5,316 nt of DNA from Deltaproteobacteria bacterium CG07_land_8_20_14_0_80_60_11 (lineage in GTDB: Bacteria > Desulfobacterota > Desulfobaccia > Desulfobaccales > 0-14-0-80-60-11), in contig PEWM01000093.1 of NCBI GenBank assembly GCA_002779455.1, positions 1 to 5,316 of the forward strand, given 5' to 3'. The notes beneath the pieces were generated by a model. That model was given only the letters and a program-made list of their open reading frames with translations. It was not told where the DNA came from and made no database searches. Position 1 is the first letter of the stretch. Each line of letters begins with the position of its first letter. Shown here one piece after another: positions 1 through 5,213 of the stretch. A program made the translations under genes and the position numbers.

Positions 1-1341
1 AGTTAAGTTTTTAAGAGGCTTTGCGCCAGTCCCCCGGACAAGCGACTCCGCGTAGACCTCCACTGCGTGTTTCACCTGGACCCGCAGGCCGGCCTGGGAG
101 AGCATGCCGGTGATCTGGAGCATGCAGGCGGGGCAGCCGGTGGTCACCACCCGGCAGTGCGAGGCCGCGATGTTATCCCGTTTGCGGGCCCCGATCGCCG
201 CGGAGGTCTCGTAGTGCTGGAGATTGAAGCTGCCGCCGCAGCCGCAGCACCAGTCGGACTCGGTCATCTCCTGGAGGATATAGGCGGGGTTGGCCTGAAG
301 CAATGCCCGGGGCTGGGCCGCCACCCCCAGCGATTTTTTCAGGTGGCAGGGATCGTGATAGGTCAGGGGGATCCTGCCGTCCTCCGGGCCGGCGGCGGCG
401 GCGGGCGCCACCCCCACCTTATCCACCAGGAACTGGCTGATGTCCAGGGTTTTGGCCGCCAGGGCCTGGAGGCGCTCCTGTTCCGCCGGCGGGGAATCGG
501 CCATCATCAGGGGCCACAGCTGCTTGATGGTGAAGCTGCAGGTGGCGCAGGCGGTGACCAGATAATCGCAGGGCGCGGCGGGATCGTTTAGAAGTTTCAG
601 GTTGTGGCGGACCAGTTGCTTAAAGGTTTGGGTATCGCCGCCTTCGATGACCGGAAGGCCGCAGCAGCCCTGGCCGGCGGGGAGATAGACCCCCACCCCG
701 TGGTGGTCCAGAACCTGGAGCACGGCGTCGGCCACCTGGGGGTAGAACTTGTCGATGAGGCAGCCTACGAAAAAGGCCACCTTGAGGTTGGCGGCCCCCG
801 GGGGGTTGTCCCGCCGGGGGACCTTAACGTGCCAGGGCACCGGCGCCAGAGCTTTGAAGTGCCGGTCAGCCAACCGCGGCGACCTGAACCGGGCGCAGGA
901 TGAGCCCAGGAGGTCGTCCACCGGCTTGACCAATATCCCCTGGAACCTGGCGCCCCAGGCCAGGATGCGGTTGAACCAGTCCGGCTGGCTGAGGAGCCCC
1001 CGGAAGATAACTTTTTTCACCGGGGACAGCCCCAGGTAGCCCGCCAGGATGGCCCGGGCCTTGATGAAGATCTCCAGGACCTTGACGCCGCTGGGACAGT
1101 TGGCGGCGCAGGAGCCGCACAGCAGGCAGCGGCTCAGATGGTCCTGGACCCCCTGGGGGTTCTGGAGGATTTCCTGGGCCAGGCCGGAAAGGAGAGCCAG
1201 CTTGCCCCGGGCCACGTCGGCCTCCCGCCCGGTTTCGGCGAACAGGGGGCACACCGCCTGGCACAGGCCGCAGCGCCTGCAGCTCACCAGTTGGTCTTGC
1301 AGTTCCTGCATGAGCCGGGCCAGTTCCTTGAGGCTGGACAT
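1..1341 (-). CDS. (Fe-S)-binding oxidoreductase subunit, GlcF/HdrB type (two 4Fe-4S, two CCG domains), 3' end cut by window
   Basis: The frame is open for 447 codons from the ATG at 1341 to the window edge with no stop, so a few C-terminal residues lie outside. GlcF-type proteins are about 400-450 residues, so the gene is nearly complete. Residues 21-32 and 72-83 are two CxxCxxCxxxCP ferredoxin motifs, each binding one [4Fe-4S]. Two cysteine-rich CCG domains follow: C194, C226-C227, C265, C268 (CX31CCX37CX2C) and C332, C365-C366, C403, C406 (CX32CCX36CX2C). The second carries the HDPCH and CCGCGG signatures. In this family the subunit passes electrons from a flavin 2-hydroxyacid dehydrogenase (glycolate or lactate) to the quinone pool or another carrier; HdrB uses the same CCG fold. 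No FAD subunit lies upstream in the window; a partner could lie beyond the left edge. A GGAAG ribosome site sits 8 nt before the ATG. The family is sure; the substrate is not. Confidence 0.9.
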   Translation of the reverse strand, partial: MSSLKELARLMQELQDQLVSCRRCGLCQAVCPLFAETGREADVARGKLALLSGLAQEILQNPQGVQDHLSRCLLCGSCAANCPSGVKVLEIFIKARAILAGYLGLSPVKKVIFRGLLSQPDWFNRILAWGARFQGILVKPVDDLLGSSCARFRSPRLADRHFKALAPVPWHVKVPRRDNPPGAANLKVAFFVGCLIDKFYPQVADAVLQVLDHHGVGVYLPAGQGCCGLPVIEGGDTQTFKQLVRHNLKLLNDPAAPCDYLVTACATCSFTIKQLWPLMMADSPPAEQERLQALAAKTLDISQFLVDKVGVAPAAAAGPEDGRIPLTYHDPCHLKKSLGVAAQPRALLQANPAYILQEMTESDWCCGCGGSFNLQHYETSAAIGARKRDNIAASHCRVVTTGCPACMLQITGMLSQAGLRVQVKHAVEVYAESLVRGTGAKPLKNLT

Positions 1342-1529
1342 GGGGTATTCTTCCAAGAGCCGTCAGCTTTCAGCTATCAGCAAAAAAAATTTATTCCGAA
1401 ATCCTGGAACGACTGCTGACCATGTCGTATCGGCTCGGCTTTTAATCCAGCCGCAAGCTTTGGCTGGCGCAGGATTGCGTAACGCTGGGGCGCGAGGCGC
1501 CGCCGGCGGCTGGCTGACTGCTGAAACAG
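1342..1529. other. intergenic region between the response regulator and the iron-sulfur gene
   Basis: This 188-bp gap has no convincing gene. It holds a triple heptad repeat next to the iron-sulfur gene, an A-tract (1382-1389), a 6-bp hairpin CCAGCC/GGCTGG (1447-1452 with 1462-1467, 9-nt loop) and a 12-bp palindrome GCCGCCGGCGGC (1499-1510). The last two lie just downstream of the response regulator stop and could help end its message, but neither is followed by a clear U-run on the minus strand. I see no good -35/-10 pair for the iron-sulfur gene. Confidence 0.5.
1363..1381. repeat. short heptad repeat, three copies of TCAGC at 7-bp pitch
   Basis: TCAGC occurs at 1363, 1370 and 1377, separated by TT and TA, giving a 7-bp period (TCAGCTW). 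It lies 22 bp before the start codon of the iron-sulfur gene, directly beside an A-tract. It resembles the short tandem heptamer repeats described in cyanobacteria and seen between genes in other large bacterial genomes. A function is unknown. Confidence 0.45.
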
Positions 1530-1973
1530 TTACCCCAGGAAAATCCGAAAGGCTTCCTGTTTCAACCGCCTCAGTTCTTCTTCCGCCTGGCGCAGGTGTT
1601 TCTGCCGCATGGCGTAGCGAATCTTGCGGGCGATTTCGTCCAGGCACAGGGGCTTGTAGACGATGTCCACCTGCTCCTGGTAAAAGAACTGATGGCGCCG
1701 GGTCCGTTGGTGCAGCATGACGATGAAGCGGGTGGCGGGATGCCGGAGGCGGGCGTTTTCCAGGAGTCGCTGATAGTCGGGTTGGCGGTGGTCGGTGATG
1801 ACCAGGTCAAAGGGGCTTTCTTCCAGGGCGGCCAGGGCTTCGGGCACCGTGTTCACCAGGGTGCATTCCTCAAAACCCAGGAGTTTGACCACCGAAGATA
1901 AAAATGCGCGGCACCATTCCTCCTGGTCCACCACCAGGATACGCCCCTGACTGCCCTTTTCCTGGTCATGCAT
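1530..1973 (-). CDS. single-domain response regulator (receiver-only), partly degenerate
   Basis: This 147-residue protein consists of one receiver domain (about residues 10-125) and a charged, probably helical tail (about 126-145), with no DNA-binding or enzymatic output domain. D61, in LVITDHR, is at the phosphoacceptor position, and K107 in VYKP is the conserved lysine. The acidic pocket is altered: VVDQEEW keeps D16 but has Q17 where a second acid is usual, followed by E18. The conserved Thr/Ser of strand 4 is His88 (IVMLHQ). It may therefore be phosphorylated weakly, or act as a phosphate-independent adaptor through protein contacts. The ATG at 1973 is supported by AAGGAG 7-8 nt upstream. 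No histidine kinase is in the window. It is read in the same direction as the iron-sulfur gene but 188 bp away from it, so a functional link is not shown. Confidence 0.85.
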   Translation of the reverse strand: MHDQEKGSQGRILVVDQEEWCRAFLSSVVKLLGFEECTLVNTVPEALAALEESPFDLVITDHRQPDYQRLLENARLRHPATRFIVMLHQRTRRHQFFYQEQVDIVYKPLCLDEIARKIRYAMRQKHLRQAEEELRRLKQEAFRIFLG

Positions 1974-2002
1974 GGGGGGTCTCCTTAACAGAGCACTATC
2001 TT

Positions 2003-2031
2003 ACTTTACTCGTGAATGAACCTGGCTGCAA
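2003..2031 (-). promoter_or_regulatory. possible weak sigma70-like promoter of the response regulator
   Basis: On the minus strand TTGCAG (2026-2031) and TAAAGT (2003-2008) are separated by 17 nt, about 30 bp upstream of the ATG at 1973. The -35 box matches consensus at only three positions and the -10 at four, so this is a weak candidate resting mainly on spacing and placement. Confidence 0.25.
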
Positions 2032-2048
2032 GACCCTCCAGGATTTTT

Positions 2049-2091
2049 CCCCGGGGGCCGGCCCCCCGGTGCGTTTCCCCCGGGCCCCGGA
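2049..2091. repeat. very GC-rich inverted repeats after the DUF1015 gene
   Basis: GGGGGCCGGCCCCC (2053-2066) is a perfect 14-bp palindrome, flanked by CC/GG that extend the dyad. A second G/C palindromic block lies at about 2077-2090. They fall in the 145-bp gap between the end of the DUF1015 gene and the start of the response regulator. On the minus strand the following bases are A-rich rather than U-rich, so this is not a standard intrinsic terminator. A strong stalling or mRNA-protecting hairpin is possible. Confidence 0.4.
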
Positions 2092-2118
2092 TTTTGAGGA
2101 TTGGCGCCCTCCCGCCGG

Positions 2119-3477
2119 CTAAGCCGGGATGGTGATTTCTTCTTGAGGGTTGATGGGGCTCAGGATCAGGCCGGTCATTACCTTGGGGTAGAAGTAGGTG
2201 GATTTGCGCGGCATGATGAGACCGGCCGTAGCCACCTCCTGCACCTGCTCAATGCGGGTGGGATTCAGCAAAAACGCCAAGCGGGCTTCCCCCTGGCTCA
2301 CCGCGGCCACGGCTTCGCTGATCTTGCTGGTGTACTTGCAGGTTTCCAGGTCATCCTGGGCCTGGGCGTCGAGCCCCAGGAGCTTTTCGAAAATCAGATA
2401 GTTCAAGACCGCTACATCCAATTGGGCCAGGGCCGGGTGCATCTGCCGGGCCAGCACCTTTTGCCGCACCGCCGGCCGCATGATCAAACGCCAGGCCTTG
2501 CGCCCGAACCCTAAGACCACAAAGGCGCTCTCCCCCGCCGGGACTTCCGCCAGGGTTTGCTCAAGAAAGTCTTCGTACCCCTCGCCGAATTCGTGGGCCG
2601 CCGGCAGGGAGACGATTTCGAAGTATTCCTTGAGGCGCCCCATGATCCAGGACTCCTCTAAATGTTTCAGCCGCGGGCCGCCCAACAAGCGGTGGGCCAT
2701 CAGGATGACCAGGTCCGGGTCGAACATGTTGGACAGGTACATGAGGGTATAATTGAACGGCGCCGCAGGCGTGGCCTGGGGATAGCGCTGTTTCATCAAC
2801 TTCTGATAGTTCAGCGAGGTCTCATAGCGGTGGTGGCCGTCGGCGATAAACAGGGGCATCTCCAAAAAGGCCCGGTGCACCGCCTTGACCGCCGCGGCAT
2901 CGGTGACCCGGTAGAGGCGCTGCAAGTAGCCCAACATGTCTTGAAAGGCCATCAGGGGGGAGTCGGGCCGCGCCTCCTTCAGCAGGTTCACCACCCGGGC
3001 GGCGGGGTCGGGATAGAGGGAAAAGATGGGGGAGAAGTTGGCCTGGGAGGCCTTGAACAACTCCAGGCGGTCGGCCTTGGCCGCCGAAAAGGTCTGCTCG
3101 TGGGGCCGGATACCGCCCCCGCTCAGAGGCTCCAGACGCACCAGGGCGGCCAAGGCGCTCCGGGTGAAGGTGCGCCCGGCATGCTGAAACTCGGTCTCCC
3201 AGTAGTATAACGCCGGCGCCTGATCCCGCACCAACACCCCGTCTTTTTCCCATCGGCGGAAAAGCGCCCCCGCCCGGGTGTAGCGGTTGGCGAGCCGGTC
3301 GTCCCCCGGGGCAGGTTGGGGCAGGATCAGATGAACCATATTGTTAGGGTGCCGGGCGGCGAAAGCCTCGCGCTCCGCCGGCCGGATCACATCATAAGGC
3401 GGCGTGACCACCTCGGTGAGATTGGGCACCTTGGCAGGATTATAGAAAAGCCCCCGGAAAGGGGCGATGATCGCCAC
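2119..3477 (-). CDS. DUF1015 family protein
   Basis: The product is a 452-residue soluble protein from a GTG at 3477 to a TAG at 2119. It shows the hallmarks of DUF1015: the N-terminal IAPFRGLFYNP segment at residues 4-14, TPPYD (25-29), RPHEQT (124-129), and the diagnostic ADGHHRYET (212-220). I chose GTG 3477 because homologues start just before the IxPFRG motif, because GGAGGAGG lies 9 nt upstream, and because the longer reading from a TTG at 3540 would begin inside a promoter -35 box. The DGHHR motif resembles the GERR nucleotide-contacting motif of ParB/SerK-like proteins, and DUF1015 genes are often found beside serine biosynthesis genes in other bacteria; a small-molecule kinase or nucleotide-binding role is thus conceivable but unproven. 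It is divergent from speD and shares a control region with it. Function is unknown. Confidence 0.9.
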   Translation of the reverse strand: MAIIAPFRGLFYNPAKVPNLTEVVTPPYDVIRPAEREAFAARHPNNMVHLILPQPAPGDDRLANRYTRAGALFRRWEKDGVLVRDQAPALYYWETEFQHAGRTFTRSALAALVRLEPLSGGGIRPHEQTFSAAKADRLELFKASQANFSPIFSLYPDPAARVVNLLKEARPDSPLMAFQDMLGYLQRLYRVTDAAAVKAVHRAFLEMPLFIADGHHRYETSLNYQKLMKQRYPQATPAAPFNYTLMYLSNMFDPDLVILMAHRLLGGPRLKHLEESWIMGRLKEYFEIVSLPAAHEFGEGYEDFLEQTLAEVPAGESAFVVLGFGRKAWRLIMRPAVRQKVLARQMHPALAQLDVAVLNYLIFEKLLGLDAQAQDDLETCKYTSKISEAVAAVSQGEARLAFLLNPTRIEQVQEVATAGLIMPRKSTYFYPKVMTGLILSPINPQEEITIPA

Positions 3478-3486
3478 GTTAGCGGT

Positions 3487-3494
3487 CCTCCTCC
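3487..3494 (-). promoter_or_regulatory. strong ribosome binding site fixing the GTG start of the DUF1015 gene
   Basis: GGAGGAGG on the minus strand ends 9 nt before the GTG at 3477. It rules out longer readings of the frame, which would put this site inside the coding region. Confidence 0.8.
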
Positions 3495-3512
3495 ATAGAT
3501 AATAACCTTTTA

Positions 3513-3540
3513 AATTTACCACCAATCGGCTGCGCGTCAA
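3513..3540 (-). promoter_or_regulatory. sigma70-like promoter for the DUF1015 gene
   Basis: The minus strand has TTGACG (3535-3540, five of six consensus positions) and TAAATT (3513-3518, four of six) with a 16-nt spacer. Transcription would start near 3506, leaving a short leader of roughly 28 nt that contains the GGAGGAGG site. The -35 box overlaps the left arm of the inverted repeat shared with the speD promoter. Confidence 0.6.
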
Positions 3541-3606
3541 TAGTTATTGGCATATTATCCCCATTCTCGCGGTCATCCACCCCCAAAACTCCAAATAACT
3601 ATTGAC
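3536..3606. repeat. 13-bp inverted repeat carrying both divergent -35 boxes (candidate operator pair)
   Basis: GTCAATAGTTATT (3536-3548) and AATAACTATTGAC (3594-3606) are perfect reverse complements separated by 45 bp. The match continues into GG/CC on the inner side if one extra A (3593-3595) is skipped. Each arm contains a smaller dyad: CAATA-GT-TATTG at 3538-3549 and AATA-AC-TATT at 3594-3603. The arms cover the -35 boxes of the leftward DUF1015 promoter and the rightward speD promoter. This would suit one dimeric regulator bound at both promoters, or a common ancestral promoter unit. No regulator is identified. Confidence 0.6.
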
Positions 3607-3630
3607 CGGCGGCCACGCGCAAGTTATATA
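3602..3630 (+). promoter_or_regulatory. sigma70-like promoter for speD and the CorC-like gene
   Basis: TTGACC (3602-3607, five of six) and TATATA (3625-3630, four of six) are separated by 17 nt; TATATT at 3627-3632 is a better hexamer at a 19-nt spacing. Transcription would begin near 3637, about 260 nt before the speD start, predicting a long leader. No better promoter is apparent closer to speD. Confidence 0.6.
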
Positions 3631-3664
3631 TTGCAAATCAACTTTTAGATTAAGGGATGGGCAT

Positions 3665-3703
3665 ATGCGGATAACCCCTTTTGCAGGAATGGGGAGGGGT
3701 TAA
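3665..3703 (+). CDS. possible 12-codon leader peptide upstream of speD
   Basis: ATG 3665 opens a short frame encoding MRITPFAGMGRG and closes with TAA at 3701-3703. AAGGGA (3652-3657) sits 7 nt upstream, a good Shine-Dalgarno distance. The frame runs through the first leader hairpin (3672-3702), so a ribosome on it would melt that hairpin, as in leader-peptide control systems. Short open frames arise by chance, and an even shorter overlapping one starts at 3657, so this is only a candidate. Confidence 0.25.
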   Translation: MRITPFAGMGRG

Positions 3704-3882
3704 CAAGGTTTCGGGGCAACAAAAAATCTGGGGCGCTAAGCCTCCTTCCTCGTGCTCTCCGAACCGGTTGCCGGGGCCCAAGACCTTATTTTGCCGGAAT
3801 GGCTGCATTCCGGGGCCGCGCTGGCGACAGCGCACGGTTTGCCTGCCGGGCATGTCCCGGTGACCCCTTTATCTTCGGGTGC

Positions 3883-3893
3883 GAGGAGGAGAG
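3883..3893 (+). promoter_or_regulatory. ribosome binding site that fixes the TTG start of speD
   Basis: GAGGAGGAGAG lies just before the TTG at 3898; GGAGG-type cores end 5-9 nt from it. It supports TTG 3898 over the in-frame ATG at 3799, which has no such site. The same bases are the target of the predicted upstream anti-Shine-Dalgarno segment. Confidence 0.8.
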
Positions 3894-3897
3894 AAAT

Positions 3898-4335
3898 TTG
3901 AAAAAGCCGGCGGTTGGCTTTGGACTGCATCTGACCCTGGATGGTTATGAATGCAGTTATGAGCGGCTGACGAATCTGGACGCCATTTACGAGTTCCTGG
4001 ACACCTGCCCGGATATGATCCACATGACCAAGATCATGCCCCCTTATGCCTTCAAATATCACGGCAAAGTGCCGGATGATTGGGGCCTCTCCGGGTTTGT
4101 CCTCATTGCGGAAAGCCATATCAGCATTCACACCTTCCCTGAGCGCAACTATCTGAGCCTGGATATTTTCTCCTGCAAGGGATTCGATTACCAGCAGGCG
4201 GTGGACTATGCCACCGAGATGTTCGGCATCGCTCGCCACGAAATCAACTTGTTGGACCGGGGCCTGGAATTTCCCCGGGAAATCAGGACCGTGGAACGCC
4301 TGATGCGCCAGGAACGGAAACAGCTGCGAGGCTGA
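3898..4335 (+). CDS. speD: S-adenosylmethionine decarboxylase proenzyme (SpeD, short bacterial class)
   Basis: SpeD decarboxylates S-adenosylmethionine to give the aminopropyl donor for spermidine synthesis. It is made as a proenzyme that cuts itself to form a pyruvoyl cofactor. The 145-residue product begins with KKPAVGFGLHL, typical of the family start, followed by GLSGFVLIAESHISIHTFPE (63-82). Glu72-Ser73 is the expected self-cleavage site, Ser73 becoming the pyruvoyl group. His78 and Cys93 match the processing histidine and catalytic cysteine. After Cys93 comes Lys instead of the Gly usual in FTCG. Length is slightly above the 120-130 residues of short SpeD proteins, because of the basic C-terminal tail. 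TTG is an inefficient start, which suits tight translational control. No speE or arginine/ornithine decarboxylase is in view. Some SpeD homologues are reported to have become arginine or ornithine decarboxylases, so the substrate is likely but not certain. Confidence 0.93.
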   Translation: MKKPAVGFGLHLTLDGYECSYERLTNLDAIYEFLDTCPDMIHMTKIMPPYAFKYHGKVPDDWGLSGFVLIAESHISIHTFPERNYLSLDIFSCKGFDYQQAVDYATEMFGIARHEINLLDRGLEFPREIRTVERLMRQERKQLRG

Positions 4336-4337
4336 GC

Positions 4338-5198
4338 ATGGAAGAGGCCGACAGTCCTCACCCCAGCTTCCTCAAACGCCTTCGGCAGAAGTTCTCCCGG
4401 AGGATCTTCACGCAACCGGAAGACCTGGAGCGTGAAATCCAGGACATCATTGATGAAGGCGAGGAACGGGGCCTCATCACCCGCCAGGAAGGGCAGCTCA
4501 TCGAGAGTATCTTTGAGTTCAGAGATACCCTCGTGCGGGAGATCATGGTCCCCCGGCTGGAGATGGTCGGGGTGGAGCGGCACACCCCCGTTGACCAGAT
4601 TATCGCCCTGGTCCTGTCGTGCGGCCACTCCCGCCTGCCGGTCTTCGACGGCGACATCGACCACATCAAGGGCATCCTCTTAGCCAAGGACCTCCTGGTG
4701 TTCTGGCAGAACTCCGATACGACCTGGGACCCGGCCCGGGTCCTCCGCCCCGCCTACTTCATTCCCGAAAGCAAGAAGATCAGTGACCTCCTGCGAGACC
4801 TGGTGGAGCGCAAAACCCAGATCGCCGTCGTTATCGACGAATACGGCGGCACCGCCGGCCTCATCACCCTCGAAGATATCCTGGAAGAGATCGTCGGGGA
4901 GATCTATGACGAGTACGACCGCATGGAGCCCCGCCTCATTCCCCAGGAAGACGGCTCCGTTCTGGTGGACGCCCGCCTGGACGTGGAAGAATTGATGGAC
5001 CACTTCGAGCTGCCCCGGCCGGAGGGCAAGTTCGAATCCGTGGGCGGCCTCCTGACCCACTTCCTGGGCCGGGTGCCCCAGGTCAACGACCGGGTGGAGA
5101 TCCCGAACCTGGAATTGACCGTACTGTCCGCCGACGAACGCCGGGCCAAACAGGTCCAGGCCCGCCGGCTGCCTCTGGAAGCAGGGGGCAGGGGTTAG
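4338..5198 (+). CDS. corC: CorC/YbeX (HlyC)-family CBS-domain protein, soluble form
   Basis: The 286-residue product matches the short, soluble CorC/YbeX form (E. coli CorC is about 290). An N-terminal acidic linker (27-60) leads to CBS domain 1 (about 65-121, with REIMVPR at 67-73 and GHSRLPVF at 96-103). CBS domain 2 follows (about 135-190, with VVIDEYGGTAGLITLEDILE at 164-183), then the CorC_HlyC transporter-associated domain (about 198-278, with GKFESVGG at 220-227). There is no DUF21 membrane region, so this is not a full CorB/CNNM-type transporter. CBS pairs bind adenine nucleotides. The family is linked to Mg2+/Co2+ efflux and, for YbeX, ribosome integrity. ATG 4338 lies 2 nt after the speD stop with GAGG 6 nt upstream, implying translational coupling. 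In E. coli the relative sits next to lnt; what follows here is outside the window. Confidence 0.92.
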   Translation: MEEADSPHPSFLKRLRQKFSRRIFTQPEDLEREIQDIIDEGEERGLITRQEGQLIESIFEFRDTLVREIMVPRLEMVGVERHTPVDQIIALVLSCGHSRLPVFDGDIDHIKGILLAKDLLVFWQNSDTTWDPARVLRPAYFIPESKKISDLLRDLVERKTQIAVVIDEYGGTAGLITLEDILEEIVGEIYDEYDRMEPRLIPQEDGSVLVDARLDVEELMDHFELPRPEGKFESVGGLLTHFLGRVPQVNDRVEIPNLELTVLSADERRAKQVQARRLPLEAGGRG

Positions 5199-5213
5199 GG
5201 ATCAGGGGTCAGG
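5193..5213. repeat. short heptad repeat over the corC stop codon
   Basis: Three 7-bp units GGTTAGG, GATCAGG and GGTCAGG stand in tandem, and the first contains the TAG stop of the CorC-like gene. GTTAGGG (5194-5200) can also pair with CCCTAAC (5220-5226), so the patch can form a hairpin just after the coding region. It has the same pitch and style as the heptad patch at 1363-1381. Confidence 0.4.

Larger units (their letters stand above)
3637..3897 (+). ncRNA. long structured 5' leader of speD, candidate cis-regulatory RNA
   Basis: This is the predicted untranslated leader. It shows these possible helices: TAACCCC/GGGGTTA (3672-3678 with 3696-3702); GGCAAC/GTTGCC (3715-3720 with 3767-3772); CCGGAAT/ATTCCGG (3794-3800 with 3807-3813, 6-nt loop); GCGCTG/CAGCGC closed by a GCGA tetraloop (3818-3833); and CCGGG/CCCGG (3846-3850 with 3856-3860). 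In addition 3745-3757 can pair with 3877-3889 over 13 positions (nine Watson-Crick, four G-U), covering the speD Shine-Dalgarno sequence and enclosing the last three hairpins. The 3715/3767 stem and the Shine-Dalgarno pairing are mutually exclusive unless they form a pseudoknot. I do not recognise a published riboswitch consensus in it. The start depends on the inferred promoter. Confidence 0.5.

Noticed and set aside
67..903. Two open frames on the plus strand (67-591 and 604-903)
   Set aside because: They lie antisense to the iron-sulfur gene, whose frame carries all motif cysteines. Their low-complexity Gly/Ala/His-rich products are typical of shadows in GC-rich DNA.
1049..1720. 223-codon plus-strand frame across the iron-sulfur gene start, the gap and the response regulator end
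   Set aside because: It overlaps two well-supported genes on the other strand, has no recognisable domain and a Ser/Arg/Pro-rich shadow composition.
3478..3540. N-terminal extension of the DUF1015 protein from a TTG at 3540
   Set aside because: The TTG is part of the TTGACG -35 box, and the extension would contain the GGAGGAGG ribosome site. Family members start just before the IxPFRG motif.
3536..3606. Terminal inverted repeats of a small mobile element
   Set aside because: Only 45 bp lie between the arms, there are no flanking target duplications that I can see, and both arms coincide with well-placed -35 boxes.
3681..3863. 60-codon plus-strand frame in the speD leader, and an antisense frame at 3736-4239
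   Set aside because: The first has only an alternative start, no recognisable motif and falls in a structured region. The second is antisense to the clear speD gene.
3799..3897. N-terminal extension of SpeD from ATG 3799
   Set aside because: There is no ribosome site before it, the extra 33 residues do not resemble SpeD, and the stretch is built of hairpins ahead of a strong ribosome site for TTG 3898.
3637..3897. A known SAM or SAH riboswitch in the speD leader
   Set aside because: I looked for the conserved cores of the SAM and SAH classes that I know and could not match them. A covariance-model search would be decisive.
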